22,852 nt of DNA. Source: Deltaproteobacteria bacterium (GTDB taxonomy: Bacteria; Desulfobacterota; Desulfobaccia; Desulfobaccales; Desulfobaccaceae). The translations under genes and the position numbers were made by a program. The stretch lies in assembly GCA_016874895.1 (NCBI GenBank), contig VGSX01000021.1, forward strand, positions 1 to 22,852, read 5' to 3'. Positions 1 through 6,986 of this stretch are shown here, one piece after another; position 1 is the first letter of the stretch; the number at the start of each line of letters is the position of its first letter. Below the pieces are notes generated by a model. It was not told where the DNA came from. It made no database searches and saw nothing but the letters and a program-made list of their open reading frames with translations.

Positions 1-1060
1 GGTGGCGCAGGAGGATTTTCATAACCTCGGGGTCGATGCTTACTTCTTCTTTATTATTGATGCGGGCATACTTCTGGATAAAATGGGTTACCAGCAGGGG
101 GATATCATCGGAGTGCTGGCGCAGGGGCGGCATGTGCAGATGCACCACGTTGAGCCGATAAAACAGGTCCTCCCGGAAATTGCCGGCCTCCACTTCGGTT
201 TTTAGCTCCCGGTTGGAGGCGGCCACCACCCGAACGTCCACCCGGATGGTTTTGGCGCCGCCCACCCGTTCAAATTCCATTTCCTGGAGCACCCGCAGGA
301 GTTTGACCTGCAGGGAAGGGGACATTTCCGCCACTTCGTCCAGGAACAGGGTGCCGCCTTCCGCCAGTTCGAAGCGGCCTTTACGCATGGCCACGGCGTG
401 GGTGAACGCCCCTTTTTCATGGCCGAAAAGTTCGCTTTCCAGCAGAGTTTCCGTCAGGGCGCCGCAATTGACGGAGATAAACGGCCCCTGGCTTCTCGGG
501 CTGCGATGGTGGATGGCTCGGGCGATGAGTTCCTTGCCGGTGCCGCTTTCCCCTGAAAGGAGGACAGTGGCCCGGGTCTGGGCCACTTTTTCCACCATAG
601 CGAAGATGCTCTGCATGGCCTTGCTGTTGCCCACGATATTCTCGAACCGGTAGCGCTGCTCCAGGTCCTGGCGGAGCCGGCGGTTTTCGGTGAGCAGGCG
701 CCGCAGGTCCAGGGCCTTGGCCACGGTGAGGAGGATTTCCTCATTTTTAAAGGGCTTTAAAATATAATCAAAGGCCCCCTTTTTCATGGCCTCCACGGCC
801 TTTTCCACCGTGCCGTAAGCGGTCATCATAACCACCGGCAGATCCGGATACACCTGTCTGAGCTGTTCCAGGAGTTCGATGCCGCTCAGGCGGGGCATTT
901 TCATGTCCGTGATGACTAAATCCAGGTCGTTTCGCCGGGTTATTTCCAGGGCTTCCTCGCCGCTGTAGGCGGTGAACACCTCATAGCCGGCCCCGGCAAA
1001 CAAGGCCTCCATGACCAGGAGATAGTTTTTTTCGTCGTCAACAACTAAAATTGCATCCAT
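1..1060 (-). CDS. Sigma-54-dependent response regulator, NtrC family (partial, 3' end outside window)
   Basis: Transcription factor that, once phosphorylated by its partner kinase, hydrolyses ATP to open sigma-54 promoters. Seen: about 353 codons from ATG at 1060 with no stop before the window edge. A receiver domain occupies residues 1-115, with acidic pocket D8/D9, phospho-acceptor D52 (in ITDMKMP), T80 and K102. An AAA+ domain follows from about 140, with Walker A GESGTGKE (170-177) and Walker B-type LFLDE (238-242). The sigma-54 contact loop reads GAFTHA (217-222) rather than the usual GAFTGA. The C-terminal DNA-binding domain lies outside the window. The gene starts 58 bp after the histidine kinase stop, so the two form a two-component pair. 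The upstream ribosome site is weak (GGA). The regulon is unknown; ZraR/AtoC-like names would be guesses. Confidence 0.95.
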   Translation of the reverse strand, partial: MDAILVVDDEKNYLLVMEALFAGAGYEVFTAYSGEEALEITRRNDLDLVITDMKMPRLSGIELLEQLRQVYPDLPVVMMTAYGTVEKAVEAMKKGAFDYILKPFKNEEILLTVAKALDLRRLLTENRRLRQDLEQRYRFENIVGNSKAMQSIFAMVEKVAQTRATVLLSGESGTGKELIARAIHHRSPRSQGPFISVNCGALTETLLESELFGHEKGAFTHAVAMRKGRFELAEGGTLFLDEVAEMSPSLQVKLLRVLQEMEFERVGGAKTIRVDVRVVAASNRELKTEVEAGNFREDLFYRLNVVHLHMPPLRQHSDDIPLLVTHFIQKYARINNKEEVSIDPEVMKILLRH

Positions 1061-1077
1061 AGGATTCAGTTCCAGGG

Positions 1078-1095
1078 GCTGGCCCGGTGGCCAGC
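1078..1095 (-). other. Intercistronic hairpin between kinase and regulator genes
   Basis: A perfect 7-bp inverted repeat, GCTGGCC and GGCCAGC with a 4-nt loop, lies in the 58-bp gap between the histidine kinase stop and the regulator start. No T-run follows it, so it is not a standard intrinsic terminator. It could stabilise mRNA or set the ratio of the two proteins; that is inference. It may also be chance in GC-rich DNA. Confidence 0.35.
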
Positions 1096-1118
1096 CGATC
1101 TGAGCGGTACTGGGAAAG

Positions 1119-2579
1119 TTACGCCTCCATTTCGGGCAGCACGATGCTTACCTTGGCTCCTTTTCCAAAATTGCTTTCAATGGTAATCTGGCCCTGGTGG
1201 CTTTCAATGATCCCTTTAACAATGGAAAGACCCAGACCGCTCCCCTGGTCCTTGGTGGTGAAGAAGGGGTTAAATATCTTTTTGGCATTTTCCGAGGTTA
1301 TGCCCTCGCCGGTGTCTTGAATGACTATCCTGGCGCCCTTGCCCTGGGGCCCCGGATCCGTGGTCACCGTCAGCTGGCCCCCCTGGGGCATGGCCTGGAT
1401 GGCGTTAATCAAAATATTGAGAAAAGCCCGGTACAGGAGGTCGGGGTCCACCAGCAGGGGATGGCCGTTGCGATTATACTGGCGGTTAAGAAAAATATTA
1501 TGCCGGTCGATCTCCGGTCGTAAAAATTCCAGGCTGCGCTCCAGAACGCCCTCCACGTCGCAGGTCTGCAAATTGGGCTCCCGGGGTCGGGCAAAATCCA
1601 GGAATTCGGTCACCGTCTGATTCAGGCGGTTGACTTCCTCTTCGATGATCTGGGCCAGGCGGCTGTCGCCTTCGCTGTGTTCCAGCCGTTTGCGCAGGAG
1701 TTCGGCGGTGGAGCTGATGATTCCCAGGGGGTTGCGGATCTCGTGGGCCACCCCGGCCACCATCTCCCCCAGGGCCGCCAGCCTTTCCGCCAGCTCCAAC
1801 TGGGCCTGAAGCTCTTTCTGTTCTTCCTGGCGGCGTTCCAGAATCGACTCGGCTTTTTTGACGATCTGGCGCAACACCATGAAGAGCAGGCCCATGAGCG
1901 CCACCAGGGTGGCGATGAGCATGAGCTGGAACTTGCCGATCTCGATCATGTCATGGGAAATATCCTGGGTAATTTCAAAGACGCCGATTACCGGACCCAG
2001 TTCCGGGGTGAGCCTGATCTCCAGGCTCTCCAGCCGCAGCGGGTTAAAGGTTTTAAGAAATTTCTCCTTATGGAATTGGAAGAATAAATTGAGGAGCATA
2101 TACTTGGGGACGACCAGACGGACGTTCCGTTCGCCGTTTTCCAGGGACATTTTTACTTCGGGGACGCTGAGATAATTTCTGCCCAGTTCAATGGGATCGG
2201 TGCTGTAGGCCAGGTCCCCCCGCTGGTCGTAGATGTTTACCTGTTGGACATGAAAGCCGTGAATAGTATTGCGTACCACCGTATCCAGCAACTCGTACTG
2301 GGTGGGCTCGCTGATCTGGATGCGCCCCTGAAAGCGGATGGCCGCGGGTAAGACAAATTGCTGAAAAACCTGGTGATTAAGATTGGCCGCCAACAGGGAG
2401 GCATAATCTTCGCTTTTCTTGAGAGCCATTTCCTGGAGGCGGTCCGCCACGAACAGGGTCAGAAAGGCCGTGAACAGGGCGATGACGATGAATCCGGTCA
2501 AGGTAAAAAACTTTACCAACCGGAAGGTTTCCAGGTCCTGGCGATCCGGCCGCCAGGTATATTTGAGGCTGCGAAACAT
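1119..2579 (-). CDS. Membrane-bound sensor histidine kinase
   Basis: Sensor kinase of the two-component pair with the downstream NtrC-type regulator. Seen: 486 residues. One N-terminal membrane segment (about 25-46) and a second (about 217-238) enclose a roughly 170-residue extracytoplasmic sensing region of a type I do not recognise. A coiled-coil linker rich in E, Q and L follows (about 240-268), then a HisKA domain with phospho-acceptor H279 (in GVAHEIRNPLG). The ATPase domain shows an N box around N392, DTGEGI (422-427), NPFFTTK (437-443) and GSGLGLSIV (446-454). The start is supported by AGGA five bases upstream. The gene begins 49 bp after the pgi stop, so co-transcription with pgi is possible. 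The signal is unknown. Confidence 0.96.
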   Translation of the reverse strand: MFRSLKYTWRPDRQDLETFRLVKFFTLTGFIVIALFTAFLTLFVADRLQEMALKKSEDYASLLAANLNHQVFQQFVLPAAIRFQGRIQISEPTQYELLDTVVRNTIHGFHVQQVNIYDQRGDLAYSTDPIELGRNYLSVPEVKMSLENGERNVRLVVPKYMLLNLFFQFHKEKFLKTFNPLRLESLEIRLTPELGPVIGVFEITQDISHDMIEIGKFQLMLIATLVALMGLLFMVLRQIVKKAESILERRQEEQKELQAQLELAERLAALGEMVAGVAHEIRNPLGIISSTAELLRKRLEHSEGDSRLAQIIEEEVNRLNQTVTEFLDFARPREPNLQTCDVEGVLERSLEFLRPEIDRHNIFLNRQYNRNGHPLLVDPDLLYRAFLNILINAIQAMPQGGQLTVTTDPGPQGKGARIVIQDTGEGITSENAKKIFNPFFTTKDQGSGLGLSIVKGIIESHQGQITIESNFGKGAKVSIVLPEMEA

Positions 2580-2628
2580 TGTTCCTGCGATCCGGTCCGC
2601 CCTGGGAAAATTACCCGAGGGCGAAGGG

Positions 2629-4086
2629 TTAGATCATATACTTTCCCAGGGGTAGGGGGGTGTCGGCGATTTCCTGACCCCAGGCTTCATATCCAGGCCG
2701 CCCCAGCAGGCCATAAGTTGCCTGTTTCCCACTTTCCACCCCCGGTTGATCCAAGGGGTTGATGTTTAACAAGACCCCCAGGGCCGCAACGGTGACTTGC
2801 AACAGATACAGCACCTGACCGATGGTAAAGGGGTTGATTTCCGGGAGCTTGAGGGTCAGGCTGGGGCGGCCATGCTTCATGAGCTGCAAAGCCGTGGCCT
2901 GCTTTTCGACGGCCAGCAGTTCGGCCAGCGAGCGGCCCTCCAGATAATTCATTTCCTCGACGCCGCAGGACGGAATAGTCATGGCATGTTGAAATTTCTC
3001 CACTTCCAGGAAGGTGATGAGCTTATTCGCCGGACCCTCCAGGTAAAGTTGGAGTTGCGAATGCTGATCCGTGGTCCCTACGGCCCGCACCGGGGTCGGT
3101 CCGGCCGAGGCCGGGCTGCCGTCCACGGCATTTTTTTTACCCAGGCTTTCAGCCCACAGCTGGCAGATCCAGTCTGCTATCCCGGCCAGACTGGCGGCAT
3201 AGGGCATGAATACCTGAATATCGCATCCTTTACGCCGAAAGGCCAGAAAGTACAGGGCTGCCAGGCGATAGGCCAGGTTATCGGCCAGCGGAGTCTCCTG
3301 CAGGCGTTGGTCCATGCACCGGGCCCCGGCCAATAAATCCTCGATATCGATCCCCACCATGGCCGCGGGGAAGAGACCTACGGGCGAGAACACCGCAAAG
3401 CGGCCAGTCACGTTGGGAGGCACGCTTAGGATGTGGAGGCCCTCCTGTTTGGCCAGGCGGCATAAATGGCCCTGTTCCGGATCGGTGGTGACAATAAAGC
3501 GCGACCGCATCTTATCGGCTCCCAGGCGACCCTTCAGCAGGTTGTAAACAAAAAGGAATTGGGCTGTAGTCTCAGGCGTCTCCCCTGATTTGGATATAAC
3601 ATTAACGCAGGTGCGCTGCAACTCCAGGCCATGCAGCAGGCCGTAGAAACTGTCCGGTTCGATGGTGTCGGCCACAAAGAAGCGGGTATGGTAATGCCTC
3701 TCCCCCAGGGAAAACAGGTTATGGGCCGGGGGGCGGAGAGCCTGGTGCAGGGCCCGGGCCCCCAGGACTGAACCGCCGATCCCCAGGACCAGCAGGTCAT
3801 GGTGCCATTCTTTGAGCTGTTTGGCCAGTCCTTTGATCTCCTGGACCGTGGTGTCGTCATAGGGCAGATCAAAAAAACCGGTGCTGCCCTGGGACCGCCA
3901 GGCCTTGAGCTGCTGGTCCACCTGGGCCATATCCGGGGCTAATGCTTCCAACTCCTCCGAGGTAATGCCTTTTAGGTCACCGATAAATTCAGCCATGGCA
4001 TAATTATGGTCCAGTGAAATGGCCATCTTGGCGAAGTCTCTTTTTTCCCGGTGCTCGTGGTGACCTCGGTGCGAGTGTCGTTTCAT
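2629..4086 (-). CDS. pgi: Glucose-6-phosphate isomerase
   Basis: Cytoplasmic enzyme interconverting glucose 6-phosphate and fructose 6-phosphate in glycolysis and gluconeogenesis. Seen: 485 residues, shorter than the roughly 550 of the E. coli enzyme but within the range of the family. It has a SIS fold with GIGGSVLGAR (102-111), the phosphosugar-binding SKSGET (165-170), a form of signature 1 (NVTGRFAVFSPVG, 225-237) and signature 2 near the C-terminus (DQPGVESGK). The chosen ATG has GAGGAG seven bases upstream, which supports a basic, His-rich leader of about 20 residues (MKRHSHRGHHEHREKRDFAK) before the second Met (M21), where the alignable protein probably begins. It is first in a minus-strand run with the kinase and regulator genes. 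Confidence 0.96.
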   Translation of the reverse strand: MKRHSHRGHHEHREKRDFAKMAISLDHNYAMAEFIGDLKGITSEELEALAPDMAQVDQQLKAWRSQGSTGFFDLPYDDTTVQEIKGLAKQLKEWHHDLLVLGIGGSVLGARALHQALRPPAHNLFSLGERHYHTRFFVADTIEPDSFYGLLHGLELQRTCVNVISKSGETPETTAQFLFVYNLLKGRLGADKMRSRFIVTTDPEQGHLCRLAKQEGLHILSVPPNVTGRFAVFSPVGLFPAAMVGIDIEDLLAGARCMDQRLQETPLADNLAYRLAALYFLAFRRKGCDIQVFMPYAASLAGIADWICQLWAESLGKKNAVDGSPASAGPTPVRAVGTTDQHSQLQLYLEGPANKLITFLEVEKFQHAMTIPSCGVEEMNYLEGRSLAELLAVEKQATALQLMKHGRPSLTLKLPEINPFTIGQVLYLLQVTVAALGVLLNINPLDQPGVESGKQATYGLLGRPGYEAWGQEIADTPLPLGKYMI

Positions 4087-4197
4087 GCCGTCTCCTCGGA
4101 TTCTGTTCTATCGATTTCGGTTTTCTGTTACCAGTTATCAGATCTATAAGGCAACTAAGCTTACAATGGGTGCGAAAGCGGTTAGTTGCAGTTTACA

Positions 4198-4225
4198 TTG
4201 AATATGCCAGCAGTGTCATTATAAT
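4198..4225 (+). promoter_or_regulatory. Sigma-70-like promoter for the small zinc-ribbon gene
   Basis: TTGAAT (4198-4203), a 16-bp spacer and a perfect TATAAT (4220-4225). Transcription would start near 4232, leaving a leader of about 65 nt before the ATG at 4298. Assigned by consensus match only. Confidence 0.5.
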
Positions 4226-4266
4226 AACCTCGTATCCGAGATCGTCGGGGTGCAGCCGTTGGGGGT

Positions 4267-4286
4267 GGTTGCATCTTGGGGCAACC
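4267..4286 (+). other. Leader hairpin upstream of the zinc-ribbon gene
   Basis: GGTTGC (4267-4272) and GCAACC (4281-4286) are perfect inverted arms around an 8-nt loop. The hairpin lies in the putative leader, 11 nt before the ATG at 4298, and would sit over the ribosome-binding region. A role in translation control is inference; arms this short can be chance. Confidence 0.25.
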
Positions 4287-4297
4287 TGGGGCATAGT

Positions 4298-4519
4298 ATG
4301 CTTATGCTTTTTTTCTGGCGACAGATACAACGTCTCTGGCAACGCTCCAAAGCAACGCCCCAGGCACCCAATCATCTAGGCGGCCGGGGCGTCCCGAATA
4401 TTTTGGGAATTTGTGAAAGCTGCGGGGCCATAGTGGTGGAGGGCCTGCATAAAGTCACCCCCACGGGGCATCTCTGCCAGCGCTGTGCCGGGAGCCACCA
4501 GCACAAAGATGTCGAATAA
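4298..4519 (+). CDS. Small zinc-ribbon protein, unknown function
   Basis: A 73-residue reading frame ending at TAA 4517-4519. Seen: a short hydrophobic and aromatic N-terminus (MLMLFFWRQIQRLWQR), a linker, then a C-terminal four-Cys ribbon, CESCG followed 17 residues later by CQRC, which should bind one zinc. I chose the start at 4298 because it lies just after a promoter-like sequence; an in-frame ATG at 4250 would add 16 residues of low-complexity leader. The ribosome site is weak. The gene converges on the ornithine-cyclodeaminase-like gene, with stops 7 bp apart. No specific family recognised; the zinc ribbon is the only functional hint. Confidence 0.6.
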   Translation: MLMLFFWRQIQRLWQRSKATPQAPNHLGGRGVPNILGICESCGAIVVEGLHKVTPTGHLCQRCAGSHQHKDVE

Positions 4520-4526
4520 TAACCGG

Positions 4527-5522
4527 CTATTTGGGCGGCAAACCCGGAATAAATTCCTTATATTCTCCCAGACCCCGCTCCTGGGCCAACTGATAAACGG
4601 CTGTCCCCAGGGCCAAATCCTGAATCACCAGGCCGGTGGAATCAAACAGGGTGATCTCCTGGGAATCTACCCGGCCGGGTTTCTTGCCCGCCACCACTTC
4701 TCCTAAAGTGGCGCTGAGGTGGTCCAGCCGAAAGCGTCCTACCGCCACTGCCACATTGATTTCCCCGGAATGCTGTGCCTGGGCCCAGTCGTCCACAAAA
4801 ACCTTGGCCTTTGAGACCAGGTCGGGGTCGAGTTCCTGCTTGCCGGCCGCGTCGGCCCCGATGGCGGTGATATGGGTCCCGGGAATGATCCACTCAGCTT
4901 TTATCAACGGTGCGGTGCTGGCCGTAGCGGTGATGACAATGTCCTTTCCGGCCACGGCCTCCTGGGGATTGTCCGCCACGGTCACCGTGGCGTCATACCT
5001 GGAGGATAGCTCCTCCCGCAGGGCCTGGGCCCGGGCCAGCGTGCGGTTATAAATGACAATCTGGCGGATTGGTCGTACTTTCATAATGGCCGCCATCTGC
5101 ATCCGGGCCTGGACCCCGGCGCCGATGAGGCCCAGAGAGGAGGATTCGGGCCGGGACAGATAACGGGCGGCCAGCCCTCCGGCCGCACCGGTACGGTAGT
5201 TGGTGATATAAGTCCCGTCCATGTCGGTCAGCTCCAGGGCGGTCTCCGGGTCGTTGAGGATAATCTTGGCCATGACCGTGGGCAGGCCGCGCTGGGGATT
5301 GTCAGGATGCACATTGACCCATTTGAGGCCGCAGATTTCTTTTTCCAAGGTCAGAGAGCCATACATGGCCCGAAAATCGCCTCGAGCCACTTGCAGGTAG
5401 GATTTGGGGGGCATGTTGACCCGCCCCTCGCCATGGGCCCGGAAGGCATCTTCCGCGGCTTTGAGGGCCAGGTCCATGTCAAGAATCTGGAGGATTTCGG
5501 CTCCGGTTAAAATCAGGCTCAT
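4527..5522 (-). CDS. Ornithine cyclodeaminase / mu-crystallin family NAD(P)-dependent dehydrogenase
   Basis: Member of a family that includes ornithine cyclodeaminase, archaeal alanine dehydrogenase and delta-1-pyrroline-2-carboxylate reductase. Seen: 331 residues, the usual length. The substrate-domain lysine is in GLKWVN (K67) and the dinucleotide loop reads GLIGAGVQAR (131-140). TDMDGTYITNYRTGAAGG (99-116) and VDDWAQAQHSGE are also typical. The exact substrate cannot be read from the sequence; members are often mis-annotated as ornithine cyclodeaminase. The gene starts 88 bp downstream of the radical SAM gene on the same strand, so a shared transcript is possible. Confidence 0.9.
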   Translation of the reverse strand: MSLILTGAEILQILDMDLALKAAEDAFRAHGEGRVNMPPKSYLQVARGDFRAMYGSLTLEKEICGLKWVNVHPDNPQRGLPTVMAKIILNDPETALELTDMDGTYITNYRTGAAGGLAARYLSRPESSSLGLIGAGVQARMQMAAIMKVRPIRQIVIYNRTLARAQALREELSSRYDATVTVADNPQEAVAGKDIVITATASTAPLIKAEWIIPGTHITAIGADAAGKQELDPDLVSKAKVFVDDWAQAQHSGEINVAVAVGRFRLDHLSATLGEVVAGKKPGRVDSQEITLFDSTGLVIQDLALGTAVYQLAQERGLGEYKEFIPGLPPK

Positions 5523-5550
5523 GGTGGCTGCCTTTATGGCAAGAAACTGG

Positions 5551-5564
5551 TAGCTGAACGCCTA
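5551..5564 (-). repeat. Isolated copy of the TAGGCGTTCAGCTA repeat core
   Basis: Read on the minus strand this is TAGGCGTTCAGCTA, identical over 14 bases to the start of the repeat at 13965. It lies in the 88-bp gap between the radical SAM gene and the ornithine-cyclodeaminase-like gene. It lacks the following TCAGC heptamers, so it is at most a remnant of the same family. Confidence 0.5.
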
Positions 5565-5609
5565 TGTATTTATTTTATGCCAAAAAACCTGAAAAGACAA
5601 ACTTTTCCT

Positions 5610-6905
5610 TTAAACAAGGGCTGGATCGACAGCTTTCTCGTCCCGCCAGGGTGGGTTGAAATACCCGAAACGGAGGGAGGGAAAGGCTTTGTGCAAACGA
5701 TTGATCATGTTCCTGACCCCCATGGGTTTCTGGTTAGGGGGAAATTTCATCCCGTGCAGGTAGTAATCCGGGTCAATGTTGAGATTGCGCAGTTGCAGGA
5801 GGTCGATGCCGGTGCTGGCAATAAGTTCTTCCAGGGCTGCCACTTCCGGGGGCACATCGCTGACGCCGGGAAAAATGAGATAGTTCAGGGCCACCCGGGC
5901 CCCACCGGACTTGGCCGCCTGGATGGCGGTTCTGACTTCTTGCAAGCCATAGCCGTGCGGCCGAAAATAGGCGGCATAATAATGGGGGCGGGCACTGTTG
6001 AGACTCACCCGCATACTATCCAGGCCGGCCTCCACCAGCCCGACTACTGCTTCCGGCCGGCTGGCGTTGGTATTCAGATTAAGTGTGCCCCGGGAAACCT
6101 GTCGGCGGATCAATTTCACGGCCTCCACGAGGGTCCCCGCCTGGAGGAGGGGCTCGCCTTCGCACCCCTGTCCGAAGCTGGCCACCGGGTGTTGCGCTTG
6201 CTGCAGGTGAGGTACGGCCACTTCGGCGATCTCTTCCGGGCGGGGCACAAAAGTCAGACGCCTCATGGGAGCTGGGAAAGGGCTGTTTTCCTGCTCCGAC
6301 AGGCATCCCAGACACCTGGCATTGCAGACCGGGGAGGAGGGCAAAGGGGCCTCCCAGCGGCCCAGGAAGAGATTTCTGGCTGCGGGGCATCCGGTAGTCA
6401 GGGCACACCCGGACAGGTGTTGCAGCAGCCGGTTACCGGGATACCGGGCCAGCCTGGACTTAACTCCCTGTTCGATGGCGGCACAGTCGAACTGGCCCAG
6501 ATCCTGGCGCCGGTCAGGATCGCTGCGCCAGCCGGCCACCCAGAAGCGGCCGTCTTTCCACCCCACGGCAGTATAGGCAAAGAGGGGCAGGACCGGGGAG
6601 CCTGGAGTGGTTTTGTACGCGGCCAGGTAATTCATGGTGTGGGCCGGAGCCATGAAAGCCGCCACGGCCTGAGCTTCCCCGGCCTGGCCGGGAACCTCCC
6701 CCGCAGTCACAAAACGCCGCCGGCGGGGGTCATAGCCCACCGCCTGACGGCCGGGCAGGACAAACAGATCGCTCCCCGGCGGTAAGGGCATCAGTTCTTT
6801 TTCCGGGACGCGGTGAAAGTCCCAACCGCTGCGTCCGGCCAGGTGCAGGTAGGGGTGATCGTAAATGCGGCCCTGGGAATCGGCGTAAACCAGCTTAGCG
6901 GCCAT
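5610..6905 (-). CDS. Radical SAM protein of unknown substrate
   Basis: Cytoplasmic iron-sulfur enzyme expected to cleave S-adenosylmethionine and generate a 5'-deoxyadenosyl radical. Seen: 431 residues, with the cluster motif CNARCLGC (C194, C198, C201) placed unusually late. About 190 residues precede it, with two further cysteines (C167, C173). After it, the barrel shows FGQGCEGEPLL (a GEP-type SAM-binding segment), LNLNTNASRP and MRVSLNSA, all typical of radical SAM strands. No C-terminal Cys-rich auxiliary-cluster domain is visible. The ATG at 6905 has a poor ribosome site (CTCCCCCGCC upstream), so the start could be wrong. Its neighbour downstream is the ornithine-cyclodeaminase-like gene. 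The substrate is unknown. Confidence 0.9.
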   Translation of the reverse strand: MAAKLVYADSQGRIYDHPYLHLAGRSGWDFHRVPEKELMPLPPGSDLFVLPGRQAVGYDPRRRRFVTAGEVPGQAGEAQAVAAFMAPAHTMNYLAAYKTTPGSPVLPLFAYTAVGWKDGRFWVAGWRSDPDRRQDLGQFDCAAIEQGVKSRLARYPGNRLLQHLSGCALTTGCPAARNLFLGRWEAPLPSSPVCNARCLGCLSEQENSPFPAPMRRLTFVPRPEEIAEVAVPHLQQAQHPVASFGQGCEGEPLLQAGTLVEAVKLIRRQVSRGTLNLNTNASRPEAVVGLVEAGLDSMRVSLNSARPHYYAAYFRPHGYGLQEVRTAIQAAKSGGARVALNYLIFPGVSDVPPEVAALEELIASTGIDLLQLRNLNIDPDYYLHGMKFPPNQKPMGVRNMINRLHKAFPSLRFGYFNPPWRDEKAVDPALV

Positions 6906-6923
6906 GGCGGGGGAGTTTCAGAA

Positions 6924-6950
6924 TGTAGGGTGGGCAGTGCCCACCCTACA
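6924..6950. repeat. Perfect 27-bp REP-like palindrome
   Basis: Arms TGTAGGGTGGGCA (6924-6936) and TGCCCACCCTACA (6938-6950) around a single G. It lies between the adenine deaminase stop and the radical SAM start, beside a short GAACTTT/GAACCTT direct repeat. There is no T-run on either strand, so it resembles a dispersed palindromic (REP-type) element more than a terminator. From memory, similar GTAGGGTGGGCA palindromes are scattered in many unrelated genomes. Confidence 0.75.
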
Positions 6951-6986
6951 CTGAACTTTGAACCTTGAACTTTTCATGACAGATAA

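Noticed and set aside
4014..4379. Plus-strand 121-residue frame across the pgi upstream region
   Set aside because: It begins antisense within pgi, ends inside the zinc-ribbon gene in another frame and has no domain features.
5577..6785. Long plus-strand open frame (402 residues) opposite the radical SAM gene
   Set aside because: It lies antisense to a gene with clear motifs, has no recognisable domains and has the composition expected from GC-rich shadow frames.
6924..6950. Rho-independent terminator of adenine deaminase
   Set aside because: The hairpin is perfect but no T-run follows on either strand; it fits a dispersed palindrome better.
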